From NCBI RefSeq assembly GCF_052118625.1, contig NZ_JBQKGW010000006.1, positions 1 through 64,000 of the forward strand: a DNA stretch of 64,000 bases, read 5' to 3'. Of this stretch, positions 24,744-33,171 are shown one piece after another. Position numbers and translations under genes: made by a program. The number at the start of each line of letters is the position of its first letter. Positions within the stretch are counted from its first letter, which is position 1. A model generated the notes under the pieces. That model did no database searches and was not told the DNA's origin. It worked only from the letters and a program-made list of their open reading frames with translations. Source of the stretch: Porcincola sp945869225. Its GTDB lineage: Bacteria; Bacillota; Clostridia; Lachnospirales; Lachnospiraceae.

Positions 24744-25916
24744 TCAACTTTCTGACGAGACAGCCTCTCTGCCGTCGATCCAGACCGTCCGCACCTTCAG
24801 GGATTTGTCAAGTGCCACCATATCTGCGCGCTTTCCGGCCTGGATCGAGCCGATCTCGCGATCCATCCGGATCGCCCGTGCCGGCGTACTGCTGGCTGCA
24901 ATAACCGCATCCTCCAGCGACATACCAAAGTCCACGACACGGCGGACGCCCTCCATCAGGGATATGACAGACCCGGCGATGGTGTCCGTTCCCTTCAGCG
25001 TCGCCCTGCCGTTTCGAAGTGTAATCATCTGGCCGCCGAACGGATAATCTCCCTCCGGCATCCCGGTACACCGGAGCGAATCGGACACCAGAACCAGCTG
25101 CCTTCCGAACAGCTTCTCCGCCATTCTCATGACTGAAGGCTCCACATGCATGCCGTCACAGATCAGCTCTGCCGTCGCACCGGCATCATACGCCGCCGCA
25201 ATCAGCCCCGGCTTTCTGTGGTGGATCGGCTGCATTGCATTGAACAGGTGTGTGACATGGCTGGCCCCGGCAAAAAAGGCCCGCATCGCCGTGTCATAGT
25301 CAGCCATTGTATGTCCAAGCGATACCGTACAGAGCTTCGACGCTTCCCTCACAAATGCAATTCCGCCTTCGGTCTCCGGCGCCATGGTTACCAGGCGGAC
25401 TGTCCCGCCTGCTGCCTCGTTGAGCCGTTTGAGCATCTCCACATCCGGAACATGGATGTTCTCCGGATTCTGCGCACCGCGCTTCTCCATACAGACAAAC
25501 GGTCCCTCCAGATGAACGCCGACGGAGCGTGCGCCATCCTCCGGTCTTCTGAAATGACTGATCGTCCGGCACGCCTCTTTCAGCTCCGGTTCCTTAAGCG
25601 TCATCGTCGTCGGGCACCAGCTCGTCACACCATTTCGCGCGTAGAAGCGGCTCATCGTCTGCATCTCTGCGGCATCTCCGTCACTGGCGTCCGCGCCCAT
25701 CGCCGCGTGCGTGTGGATGTCCACCAGTCCGGGGATGATATAAAAACCGCTGTAGTCCAGAATATCCTCTCCGTTCTCTTCCGTGCAGCCAAAGCCCGTA
25801 TTCTGGATGGATGACGGCTTCATGCCGGGGGTGAAGTTGCTGAACCGCTCGTCAAACTCCAGCATCCCGCTCTGGAACGCCGACCCGATCAGGATATGAT
25901 CACTGTAAAGTTTCAT
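24744..25916 (-). CDS. nagA: N-acetylglucosamine-6-phosphate deacetylase
   Basis: A 390-residue amidohydrolase that removes acetate from GlcNAc-6-P, giving glucosamine-6-P for NagB. Metal and substrate motifs are DIHTHAAMGADASDGD near residue 60, GVHLEGPFVCMEKRGAQNP near 130 (the metal Glu), VSLGHTMADYDTA near 195, HLFNAMQPIHHRKPGL near 220, and VLVSDSLRCTGMPEGDY with the catalytic Asp near 275. It overlaps the nagB stop codon by 4 bases (ATGA). It is the last gene of the sialic-acid operon. Confidence 0.95.
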   Translation of the reverse strand: MKLYSDHILIGSAFQSGMLEFDERFSNFTPGMKPSSIQNTGFGCTEENGEDILDYSGFYIIPGLVDIHTHAAMGADASDGDAAEMQTMSRFYARNGVTSWCPTTMTLKEPELKEACRTISHFRRPEDGARSVGVHLEGPFVCMEKRGAQNPENIHVPDVEMLKRLNEAAGGTVRLVTMAPETEGGIAFVREASKLCTVSLGHTMADYDTAMRAFFAGASHVTHLFNAMQPIHHRKPGLIAAAYDAGATAELICDGMHVEPSVMRMAEKLFGRQLVLVSDSLRCTGMPEGDYPFGGQMITLRNGRATLKGTDTIAGSVISLMEGVRRVVDFGMSLEDAVIAASSTPARAIRMDREIGSIQAGKRADMVALDKSLKVRTVWIDGREAVSSES

Positions 25917-26650
25917 CGTGCGCCCTCCATATCCGAAAGTGCCTCCTCGTCCGCCACCAGAATGAAGTCAGGATGGAGCTGGAGCACCGACGCCGGAACC
26001 TGCGGCACGACCGGACCGCAGAAAGCTTCCTTCAGGATGCCTGCTTTGCCCTTTCCGCTCACGACCATCAGCACGCGGCGTGCCTTCATGATACCCGCAA
26101 CGCCCATGGTGTATGCAAAACGCGGGACTTCCTCCTCCGAGGAGAAGAACCGCTTGTTGGCCTGAATGGTGGAGTCGGTCAGCGCAACCTTGTGTGTGCC
26201 GGACGGGAAAAAGTCCTCCGGCTCGTTGAACCCGATATGTCCGTCCGGTCCCAGCCCGAGCAGCTGCAGATCCGTCCGTCCGGTTTTCTCCATCACTGCA
26301 TCGTATTCCGCGCAGGCCTTCTGCGCGTCCGCCTGCTTTCCATCCGGAAAATATGTATTCTCCGGTCTGATATTGACCCGGTCAAACAGATGATGGTGCA
26401 TGAACCAGACGTAGCTCTGATCGCTCGTGATGTCCAGCCCGCAATACTCATCCAGGTTGACCGTCCGGACTCCGGAGAAATCCAGCGCCCCATCCTCATA
26501 CATCTTCACCAGCTCGTCATAGGTACCGATCGGACTCGAACCTGTTGCCAGGCCAAGCACGCAGTCCGGCTTCAGAATCACCTCCGAAGCGATGATCTCA
26601 GCCGCCCGGCGGCTCATTTCACGATAGTCTTTTGCACGAATGATTCTCAT
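25913..26650 (-). CDS. nagB: Glucosamine-6-phosphate deaminase
   Basis: A 245-residue enzyme converting glucosamine-6-P to fructose-6-P and ammonia, the entry into glycolysis. The phosphate-binding loop GLATGSSPIGTYDELV, the catalytic Asp in NLDEYCGLD (about residue 70) and LGLGPDGHIGFNEPEDFF with the Asp/His/Glu set near 140 are all present. Start 26650 has AGGAG 8-10 bases upstream; the 12 residues further upstream are not conserved. It lies between the ROK kinase and nagA. Confidence 0.95.
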   Translation of the reverse strand: MRIIRAKDYREMSRRAAEIIASEVILKPDCVLGLATGSSPIGTYDELVKMYEDGALDFSGVRTVNLDEYCGLDITSDQSYVWFMHHHLFDRVNIRPENTYFPDGKQADAQKACAEYDAVMEKTGRTDLQLLGLGPDGHIGFNEPEDFFPSGTHKVALTDSTIQANKRFFSSEEEVPRFAYTMGVAGIMKARRVLMVVSGKGKAGILKEAFCGPVVPQVPASVLQLHPDFILVADEEALSDMEGAR

Positions 26651-26797
26651 TTCTATCTCTCCTGTCTTCTTACCGTCTTCTGCCATTTGGGGTCATTCGG
26701 CGCATCTGTGTCTGCATCCTTCCCGGTGCCCGGCCTTTTGCGCGCAGGCTTCCGGTGTGCATTCCGGTGTACATTCCGATGTACAGGCCTCCGCCGC

Positions 26798-27739
26798 TCA
26801 GCGTCCCTGCCGTTTTCTCTGCATCTTCTGAAAATGCAGATACGCCCCGATCATGCCTGCGTCGTTGCCCTGCCGCGCCATCGTCAGCTCTGTTTCCTGT
26901 GCGATGGAACGGATCAGGTACCTGTCCAGCGCGCCCCGAATCCTCGGGTACAGATACTCTTTCTGCGCCATCACGCCGCCTCCGAGCACGACAACCTCCG
27001 GGTTGAGGACATAGCAGATATTCGCGATGCCTTTTCCAAGGACATCACACATACGGTCAATCTCACTGACACAAATCGGATCACCCTCCCTGGCCGCCTC
27101 AAAAATACGCTGTCCTGTCCAAATCCGGCTCATATCCCCCAGTGCGGCTGTATCCCCGCCGGTTCTCTCCTGCCGCTTCTGCTCTGCAACTCGTCTCAGG
27201 AGGACACTCATGGCACCGAGGCGCTCAAACTGTCCGCCTTCCAGATTCATGTATCCGATCTCGCAGCCGCTGCCTGAATGGCCATGATACACATCGCCCT
27301 TCCAGACGAAGCAGCCTCCGATCCCGGTTCCGACTGTCAGGCAGAGCACGCTGTCTCTGCCCTTCGCAGCGCCGAGTACGGCCTCCGCCAGGCCGGCGCA
27401 GTTGACATCATTCTCGATCTCACAGGGCAGACCCGTCTTCTCCTCAATGATGGTCTTGAATTCTGTCCCGGCATAGTCCGGAATGTTGGGCCCCGAGTAG
27501 AAAATCCGCCCTCTCCCGGTGTCCACCATCCCTGCCGAGGAGATGCAGACCCCGTCCGCCTTTTCTTTGTTCGAAGTGAGAGATGAGATGATATCCAGGG
27601 CCTTCTCCACGATCCCCGTTCCGCCAAGCCAGGCTTCAGTCGGCCGCTTTCCTTTCTCCAGAAAGCGGACTGTCTTCCCTTCCATCAGACCGTACTTGAT
27701 GTCTGTCCCTCCAATATCGATGGTAATGAATCTGTCCAT
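26798..27739 (-). CDS. nanK: ROK family sugar kinase, probable N-acetylmannosamine kinase
   Basis: A 313-residue kinase starting MDRFITIDIGGTDIKYGL, the ATP-phosphate loop of ROK proteins, with IENDVNCAGLAEAVLGAAKG carrying the catalytic Asp and LTVGTGIGGCFVWKG. The Cys-rich zinc motif found in many ROK kinases is replaced by GSGCEIGYMNLEGGQFERLGA. Its place between nanA and nagB points to phosphorylation of N-acetylmannosamine made by NanA, the only step otherwise missing from the pathway. The start at 27739 was chosen for GAGG 6 bases upstream. The C-terminus is unusually basic. Confidence 0.85.
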   Translation of the reverse strand: MDRFITIDIGGTDIKYGLMEGKTVRFLEKGKRPTEAWLGGTGIVEKALDIISSLTSNKEKADGVCISSAGMVDTGRGRIFYSGPNIPDYAGTEFKTIIEEKTGLPCEIENDVNCAGLAEAVLGAAKGRDSVLCLTVGTGIGGCFVWKGDVYHGHSGSGCEIGYMNLEGGQFERLGAMSVLLRRVAEQKRQERTGGDTAALGDMSRIWTGQRIFEAAREGDPICVSEIDRMCDVLGKGIANICYVLNPEVVVLGGGVMAQKEYLYPRIRGALDRYLIRSIAQETELTMARQGNDAGMIGAYLHFQKMQRKRQGR

Positions 27740-27764
27740 AATCATCCTCACGCTGCACCCTGCA

Positions 27765-27872
27765 GCCGCTTACAGGTACTTCGCCCTTGCGCCCCGCCCG
27801 GCCCCTGTGCACACCTCAGGCCGAATTCCATGATGCCGCCGCCGCTTACAGGTATTTTGCCCTTGCGGCCCG
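27765..27872. repeat. Duplicated 3' end of nanA
   Basis: GCCGCTTACAGGTA at 27765 and the same stretch at 27841 begin two 32-base copies that differ at 3 positions, 76 bases apart. The right copy holds the true nanA stop (codons for RAKYL-stop). The left copy repeats the same codons and stop in the spacer before the ROK gene. Confidence 0.75.
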
Positions 27873-28763
27873 GATCATCCCGGCTGCCTCCGCAACAATC
27901 TGTTCATCCTCCGGAACAAGAGAAGAAAGCGGCCGCCTGACATCGCCGATGTCCAGCTTCTCGTTGCGGCGCAGAATCTCCTTGATCACAGCATACATAT
28001 TGCCGTGCGCTGAACACATCTTGTAAATCACAGCGTCGACATCGTACTGGATAGCCCTTGCCTCCGCAATCTTCCCCTCCTTCAGCAGCGCGTCCATCTT
28101 CAGGAAGAGCTCCGGCATGACACCGTAGGTCCCTCCGATGGCGCCTTCCGCTCCGATCACACGCCCGCTGATGAACTGCTCGTCCGGTCCATTGAAGATG
28201 ATATAGTCATCCCCTGCCTGCTGCCTGAACATCTGGATATCCTGCACCGGCATAGAAGAGTTTTTAACCCCGATGACGCGAGGGTTCTTCCTCATCTCCG
28301 CAAACAAAGGCGTTGTCAGCGCCACGCCCGCCAGCTGCGGAATATTGTAGATGACAAAATCGGTGTTCGGCGCCGCGGCACTGATGTCATTCCAGTACTG
28401 CGCAATCGCATATTCCGGCAAATGGAAATAGATCGGCGGAATGGCTGCGATGGCGTCGACCCCAAGGCTCTCCGCATGCGCCGCCAGCTCCTGGCTGTCC
28501 TTTGTATTGTTGCAGGCTACATGGCAGATCACGGTCAGTTTTCCCTTCGCAACGCTCATCACGTTCTCGAGAATCGTCTTGCGGTCCTGCACACTCAGAT
28601 AGATGCACTCTCCCGAAGAACCATTGACATAGACGCCCTTCACGCCCTTGTCAATGTGGTACTGCGTCAGCCTTCTGACAGCCTCCGGACTGACATTGCC
28701 TTCCTGGTCATAACATGCATAAAATGCAGGGATCACGCCCTTGTACTTGTCAAGATTTCTCAT
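27846..28763 (-). CDS. nanA: N-acetylneuraminate lyase
   Basis: A 305-residue class I aldolase of the DapA/NanA family that splits sialic acid into N-acetylmannosamine and pyruvate. GVYVNGSSGECIYLS is the pyruvate-binding loop near residue 45, DFVIYNIPQLAGV holds the active-site Tyr near 135, and VIGVKNSSMP holds the Schiff-base Lys near 163. Together with nanE, the ROK kinase, nagA and nagB in the same operon this gives the complete breakdown route, so NanA is preferred over dihydrodipicolinate synthase. Confidence 0.93.
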   Translation of the reverse strand: MRNLDKYKGVIPAFYACYDQEGNVSPEAVRRLTQYHIDKGVKGVYVNGSSGECIYLSVQDRKTILENVMSVAKGKLTVICHVACNNTKDSQELAAHAESLGVDAIAAIPPIYFHLPEYAIAQYWNDISAAAPNTDFVIYNIPQLAGVALTTPLFAEMRKNPRVIGVKNSSMPVQDIQMFRQQAGDDYIIFNGPDEQFISGRVIGAEGAIGGTYGVMPELFLKMDALLKEGKIAEARAIQYDVDAVIYKMCSAHGNMYAVIKEILRRNEKLDIGDVRRPLSSLVPEDEQIVAEAAGMIRAARAKYL

Positions 28764-28855
28764 GTACTTATCTCCTCCGTATATTTTAGATCCATTCCCT
28801 AATGCAGCACAAACGCACCGGAAAGAACTCCCGGCACGTTCTGCTCCTCTGCTCT

Positions 28856-29737
28856 TCAGCCCTTCACCGCGCCAAGCGCGATGCCCTGCGTGAAGTATTT
28901 CTGGAATATGATGAAGACTGTCAGAATCGGTGCTGCCGCAAGGGTTGCACCGGCCATGATCAGGCCGAAGTCCGTCGCGTTCTCAGCCTGAATCTTCGCG
29001 ATTCCAAGCGAAATCGTCAGATTCTGATTGCTGTTCACCATGATCAGCTGCATGAAGTAGTCATTCCATGTGTTGATGAAAGTGAAAATCGCCAGTGCGC
29101 CGATCCCGGGCTTTACCATTGGCGCTACAATCTGGGTGAACGTCCTTGCCTCGCTTGCCCCGTCCACGCGCGCGGCCTCGAGCATCTCCCCGGGGACGCC
29201 CTCGGAAAACTGCTTCATGAGGAAGACCCCGAACGGCCAGCCGACGGTGGGGATGATGATCGCCCAGATGTTATCGTACAGGTGAAGCGCTGACATCTCA
29301 CGGATCAGCGGGATCAGGATAACCTGTTTGGGCAGCGCCATCGCGCATACGATCAGCGTAAACAATAATTTCTTTCCTGTGAAGCGTTTCTTTGCAAGTG
29401 CATATCCAGCCATTGTTGCTGTGATGCAGGTCAGAATCATCGCCATGACGGCAATGAAGACCGTGTTGAACAGCCACCGGAACGCTGCCGGTGCCTTTGG
29501 CCCGAAGAAACCGAACAGATGGTCAACACTCCTCTTTGCGAAAAGCTTCTGAAAATTCGTCAGAACCCACTGCTTCGGAAACCAGTCCGGAGTCGTTGCG
29601 TTGATGGACGCATTCGTCTTGAAAGCGCCGGTCACAATCCAGTACAGCGGAAAGATAAAGAAGATAGCCAGCACAATCAGGATGATCAGCGAGATGACCT
29701 TGTATGGCGTTATTTTTTTAATACCGGAATTTTCCAT
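28856..29737 (-). CDS. Carbohydrate ABC transporter permease (MalG type)
   Basis: A 293-residue inner membrane protein with six hydrophobic segments. The coupling helix segment EAARVDGASEARTFTQIVAPMVKPG lies near residue 195, and ALPKQVILIPLIREM near 120. It pairs with the MalF-type permease encoded just upstream. In this operon the likely cargo is sialic acid or a derivative of it. The start at 29737 has GAGGGG 5 bases upstream; a GTG two codons earlier is possible. Its ATPase is not encoded in the operon, so a shared MsmK-type ATPase elsewhere is expected. Confidence 0.9.
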   Translation of the reverse strand: MENSGIKKITPYKVISLIILIVLAIFFIFPLYWIVTGAFKTNASINATTPDWFPKQWVLTNFQKLFAKRSVDHLFGFFGPKAPAAFRWLFNTVFIAVMAMILTCITATMAGYALAKKRFTGKKLLFTLIVCAMALPKQVILIPLIREMSALHLYDNIWAIIIPTVGWPFGVFLMKQFSEGVPGEMLEAARVDGASEARTFTQIVAPMVKPGIGALAIFTFINTWNDYFMQLIMVNSNQNLTISLGIAKIQAENATDFGLIMAGATLAAAPILTVFIIFQKYFTQGIALGAVKG

Positions 29738-29746
29738 CGTCACCCC

Positions 29747-30658
29747 TCACTTTTCTCTCGCAAACCGGAACTGCAGCGCCGACAGCACCGCAATGAAGAT
29801 GGCCAGCACAACGCCCATCGCGTTTGCATATCCGTAGCGGTAGCGCTTGAAGCACATGTAGTAAATGTAGTACATGATCGTGTCGGTGGAGTGGTTCGGA
29901 CCGCCGGATGTCAGCAGCTGGATCAGCGCGAAGCACTGGAAGCTGTTGATGGTCGTGATGACCAGCACATAGAGCGTGGTCGGTCTGATCTGCGGCCACT
30001 TGATCTTCCAGAATACCTGGTGATTCGTCGCGCCATCCACCTCCGCCGCCTCAATCAGGGACTGGTCAACATTGCCAAGGGCGGAGACATACAGGACGAT
30101 CGGCTGTCCGACGGACGTCGTCAGCAGAATCAGAATGATGCAGCCCAGTGCGTACTTTGAATCACCCAGCCAGTTGATGTTCTTTGAAAGGACCCCTGTC
30201 CTCGTCCCGACATAATTCAGAACGCCATAGTAATTATTGAAAATCCATTTCCAGACAACCGTGACAGCGACAGAGCCGGTAACAACCGGAAGATAGAAGA
30301 TGCAGCGGAAGGCCGAGAGCGCCCACCCCTTCATCTGGTAGATCACCGAGGCGATCCACAGTGAAAACACACACACAATCGGGACTGAAACGACGACGAT
30401 GATCAGCGTATTGACCAGTGCCTTCAGGAACACGGGATCCTTCCAGAGCTCCACATAGTTTCCGAATCCGATAAAGACATCCTTCACATCCTTGCCCATC
30501 GTCGAGTCGAAGAAACTCGTGTAGACGCAGAGCACCATCGGGAGGATGACAAAACCGACGAAGAAGACGAGACTGGGGGCCAGAAATGTATATGCCACCC
30601 TTGTCTCCCTCCTTGCCAGTACCTTGCTTCTTGACTGAGCCTTGGTTGTACCAGCCAC
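29747..30658 (-). CDS. Carbohydrate ABC transporter permease (MalF type)
   Basis: A 303-residue membrane protein: VAYTFLAPSLVFFVGFVILPMVLCVYTSF at the N-terminus, then EAAEVDGATNHQVFWKIKWPQIRP (coupling loop) near residue 215, and six hydrophobic segments. It lies between the binding protein and the MalG-type permease of the sialic-acid operon. Its stop is 9 bases before the next start codon, so translation is probably coupled. Confidence 0.9.
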   Translation of the reverse strand: MAGTTKAQSRSKVLARRETRVAYTFLAPSLVFFVGFVILPMVLCVYTSFFDSTMGKDVKDVFIGFGNYVELWKDPVFLKALVNTLIIVVVSVPIVCVFSLWIASVIYQMKGWALSAFRCIFYLPVVTGSVAVTVVWKWIFNNYYGVLNYVGTRTGVLSKNINWLGDSKYALGCIILILLTTSVGQPIVLYVSALGNVDQSLIEAAEVDGATNHQVFWKIKWPQIRPTTLYVLVITTINSFQCFALIQLLTSGGPNHSTDTIMYYIYYMCFKRYRYGYANAMGVVLAIFIAVLSALQFRFAREK

Positions 30659-30778
30659 AGCGAATTCCTCTCTTTCTCATTGGAAGCGCCCACATTCCGA
30701 AGGAAGCGGGCGCCAAAGATACTGACAGATTGTACGGCAGATTCACCTGCCCTGCCGCCCCGTGCCTTTGCGGCCTTG

Positions 30779-30803
30779 CCCGGCGGCGGCTTCACCCCGC
30801 CGG
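30779..30803 (-). terminator. GC-rich hairpin between binding protein and permease
   Basis: CCGGCGG (30779-30785) pairs with CCGCCGG (30797-30803) in the 184-base spacer. There is no U-tract, so stabilising or attenuating roles are both possible. Nearby, GCCTTTGCGGCCT at about 30768 repeats the 3' end of the binding-protein gene (about 30847). Confidence 0.5.
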
Positions 30804-30842
30804 ACGTATCCTGCAGCCCGACGGGCGTTTTTCACTTCCGCC

Positions 30843-32162
30843 TTACGCCTTTGCGGCCTCATTGGCGGTCTTCTGGAATGCGGTCAGCTCACTCTGGATG
30901 TCTGCGCCGTTTCCGATGTTCTGAAGCATATTCCACCATGCGGTACGAGCCTCTGTCCAGCCCGGGACGACCTGATAATAGTCTCCCATCGCCGGCATGA
31001 ACTTCTCGGTGAACATGGTCATGGTATCCGCGATATCGGTTCCGTCATAGACACCGGTCATCTTTGTGTGTACCGGAAAGAAGGAAGAAACCTTGACACT
31101 CTCCTTTGCCTGATCCGGATCGTTGCAGATAAAACGGATGAATTCCTTGGAAGCCGCGATCTTGTCCGCGTCGCCGTTGTCAAAGATTCCGAAGCCCCAG
31201 ATACCGCCGCAGAGCTTTGCCGCGGAGCCGTCCTCGGTCGGGAACTGCATCGGGATGATGTTGTCGCCGTTGTTGGTCTTTCCCGCCTCGCCGTTGTCGG
31301 TATTGTTCTGCTGCGCTGCGTTCCAGCAGAAGGAAACCGCGAGCGTTCCGTTCCTGAAGAGCTGGATCTCATCACCGCCGACCAGAGACGCATCGAAGTT
31401 GATGCCCTTCTGATCGACCAGCGCCTGGAGGGCTTTGACATTCTCCGGGCTGTCGACGGTATACTCGGTGTGCTCCGCATTCGTGAATGTTCCGCCGTAC
31501 AGGTTGTTCACCAGTGCTCTTGTTCCCTGGTCGCCGCCCTGCCCTGCGCAGTAGACAGCCGCAACATTCTCCTGGCCGCTGTCATAGACCGCCTGGACGG
31601 CCTTGAAGAAGTTTTCTGTCGACCAGGTATGGTTGTCAAGATCAAGATACTGAAGGGCATCTGCGTTCTTGAAGATGGTCTCATTGACCGCCATGCAGTG
31701 CGCGACCATGCAGAGCGGATACTCGTAATACTTGCCGTCGCTGCCCTTGCAGGCCGCCGAAACATTCTCGTACAGATCGGATGAAGCATCGTCTGCGAAC
31801 AGATCGGAGAGATCCACCATCAGTCCTCTTGCACCCCAGTTTGCAACCAGTCTCTCAGGTCCTTCCAGCACCAGGTCCGGTGCCTGTCCGCCTTCGATCG
31901 CGGTGTTAACCTGGTCATCGCCGTTCGTGTAGTCCAGGTACTCCACTGTGACGTTGACATTCGGATACTTCTCATTGAACGCCTTGATCAGGCCATCCAC
32001 ATTCTCACTGCTGCCATATCCGCCGACCGGGTAGGTCCAGAGTGTGATATCCGCCGCAAGATCTGCCGATGCCGTTCCTTCCGTCTCTCCTGCGAATGCC
32101 GTCATGCCCATGCTCATCGCCATGACCGCCGCCACCGCAAGTGCCGCTGCTCTTCTTTTCAT
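30843..32162 (-). CDS. Extracellular solute-binding protein (family 1), sialic-acid operon
   Basis: A 439-residue secreted binding protein. The signal peptide ends TAFA (residue 24), then GETEGTAS starts the mature chain. The fold starts with ITLWTYPVGGYGSSENVDGLIKAFNEKYPNVNVTVEYLDY, followed by APDLVLEGPERLVANWGARG, typical of family 1 sugar-binding proteins. Membership of an operon with nanE and nanA makes N-acetylneuraminate, or 2,7-anhydro-Neu5Ac as in Ruminococcus gnavus, the likely ligand. There is no sialidase gene in the window, so the sugar must be released by other enzymes or species. No lipobox is present. Confidence 0.9.
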   Translation of the reverse strand: MKRRAAALAVAAVMAMSMGMTAFAGETEGTASADLAADITLWTYPVGGYGSSENVDGLIKAFNEKYPNVNVTVEYLDYTNGDDQVNTAIEGGQAPDLVLEGPERLVANWGARGLMVDLSDLFADDASSDLYENVSAACKGSDGKYYEYPLCMVAHCMAVNETIFKNADALQYLDLDNHTWSTENFFKAVQAVYDSGQENVAAVYCAGQGGDQGTRALVNNLYGGTFTNAEHTEYTVDSPENVKALQALVDQKGINFDASLVGGDEIQLFRNGTLAVSFCWNAAQQNNTDNGEAGKTNNGDNIIPMQFPTEDGSAAKLCGGIWGFGIFDNGDADKIAASKEFIRFICNDPDQAKESVKVSSFFPVHTKMTGVYDGTDIADTMTMFTEKFMPAMGDYYQVVPGWTEARTAWWNMLQNIGNGADIQSELTAFQKTANEAAKA

Positions 32163-32221
32163 AGATGCTATCCTCCTTGAAATGCTGCGCTTTCGCGCCT
32201 TTCATTGATTCCCGTATCGGG

Positions 32222-32935
32222 TTATTCCTGCTGTTCTTTCGCCAGCGTCTCGAGCGCCTCCGCGAAAGGCTTCGCAATCAGCTGGGGCCTTGTAATGATG
32301 GAACCGACCACCACCGTAAACGCTCCAAGCTCAATCACCCGCCTCGCCTTCTCCGGCGTATTGATGTTGCCCTCGGCAACCACTCTGGCATGCCGGACAC
32401 CCGCAATAATGTCCCTGAGTATCTTGAAATCATCTGCGGCAATCTTGTCGCCAGCGCTCTCCGGCGTATATCCGACCATCGTACAGCCGACAAAGTCAAA
32501 TCCGAGTTCATCGGCATGAATGGCTTCTGCCACCGTCGAGCAGTCCGCCATCAGCAGCAGGCCGGGGTATGTCTCCCGGATCTCTGCATAAAACTCATCC
32601 AGTGTCTTTCCGCCCGGACGAAGCCGGTTTGTCGCATCCAGCGCGATAATCTCCGGCTTCACCTCCATCAGCTCATCGATCTCTCTCATGGTCGGCGTGA
32701 TGTAGATACCGCTGTCCTCGTAATCCCTCTTGACGATTCCGATAATCGGAAGATCGACCATTCTCTGGATTTCCGCAATATCTTCCTTTGTGTTCGCCCG
32801 GATTCCGCGCGCCCCTGCCATCTTTGCCGCCAGCGCCATCCGCCCCATGATAAAGGATGAATGAAGTGGTTCGTTCGGAAGCGCCTGGCAGGAAACAATC
32901 AGCCTTCCCTTCAGTGCCTCAACCTTCGCATTCAT
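32222..32935 (-). CDS. nanE: N-acetylmannosamine-6-phosphate 2-epimerase
   Basis: A 237-residue TIM-barrel enzyme converting ManNAc-6-P to GlcNAc-6-P. GRLIVSCQALPNEPLHSS at the N-terminus, GIRANTKEDI, PIIGIVKRDYEDSGIYITPT (catalytic Lys), VVAEGNINTPEKA (phosphate loop) and VVVGSIITRP are all family blocks. AAGGAGGG precedes the ATG. As first gene of the operon it lies directly behind the promoter and nested operator at 32957-33008. Confidence 0.95.
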   Translation of the reverse strand: MNAKVEALKGRLIVSCQALPNEPLHSSFIMGRMALAAKMAGARGIRANTKEDIAEIQRMVDLPIIGIVKRDYEDSGIYITPTMREIDELMEVKPEIIALDATNRLRPGGKTLDEFYAEIRETYPGLLLMADCSTVAEAIHADELGFDFVGCTMVGYTPESAGDKIAADDFKILRDIIAGVRHARVVAEGNINTPEKARRVIELGAFTVVVGSIITRPQLIAKPFAEALETLAKEQQE

Positions 32936-32956
32936 TCGCTTTCCCTCCTTGACTGC

Positions 32957-33008
32957 ACTATAGCATATATAAAATAATTTTCAACATATTTTCATTATTG
33001 AAAATTAT
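32957..33008 (-). promoter_or_regulatory. Promoter and nested operator of the sialic-acid operon
   Basis: On the minus strand TTGAAA (32979-32984) and TATAGT (32957-32962), 16 bases apart. The perfect 11-bp inverted repeat ATAATTTTCAA (32974-32984) / TTGAAAATTAT (32998-33008) covers the -35, and inside it ATTTTCA-TTAT-TGAAAAT (32988-33005) forms a second palindrome. RpiR-type regulators bind repeats of this kind, and one is encoded next to it. Confidence 0.75.
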
Positions 33009-33123
33009 ATTCTCCATTTCCGACAATTCTGCCTCCCCCTGTTTGTGCAATCTGCTTGGCTGCCGCTGCCTCTTCCCTGTACCCGGCTCCGGGTCCGGAT
33101 GACAGGCCGGATAATGAGCGACC

Positions 33124-33164
33124 AAAAAAACTGCCGCGGATCCGTCAGCCGGATCCGCGGCAGT
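33124..33164 (-). terminator. Terminator of the RpiR regulator gene
   Basis: ACTGCCGCGGATCCG (33130-33144) pairs with 33150-33164 around loop TCAGC. On the minus strand the stem is followed by TTTTTTT. It insulates the regulator from the nanE promoter. Confidence 0.93.
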
Positions 33165-33171
33165 CTGAACT

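Noticed and set aside
26755..26797. Possible small tandem repeat (CATTCCGGTGTACATTCCGATGTA) between nagB and the ROK gene
   Set aside because: Only two short imperfect units; too weak to call a repeat element.
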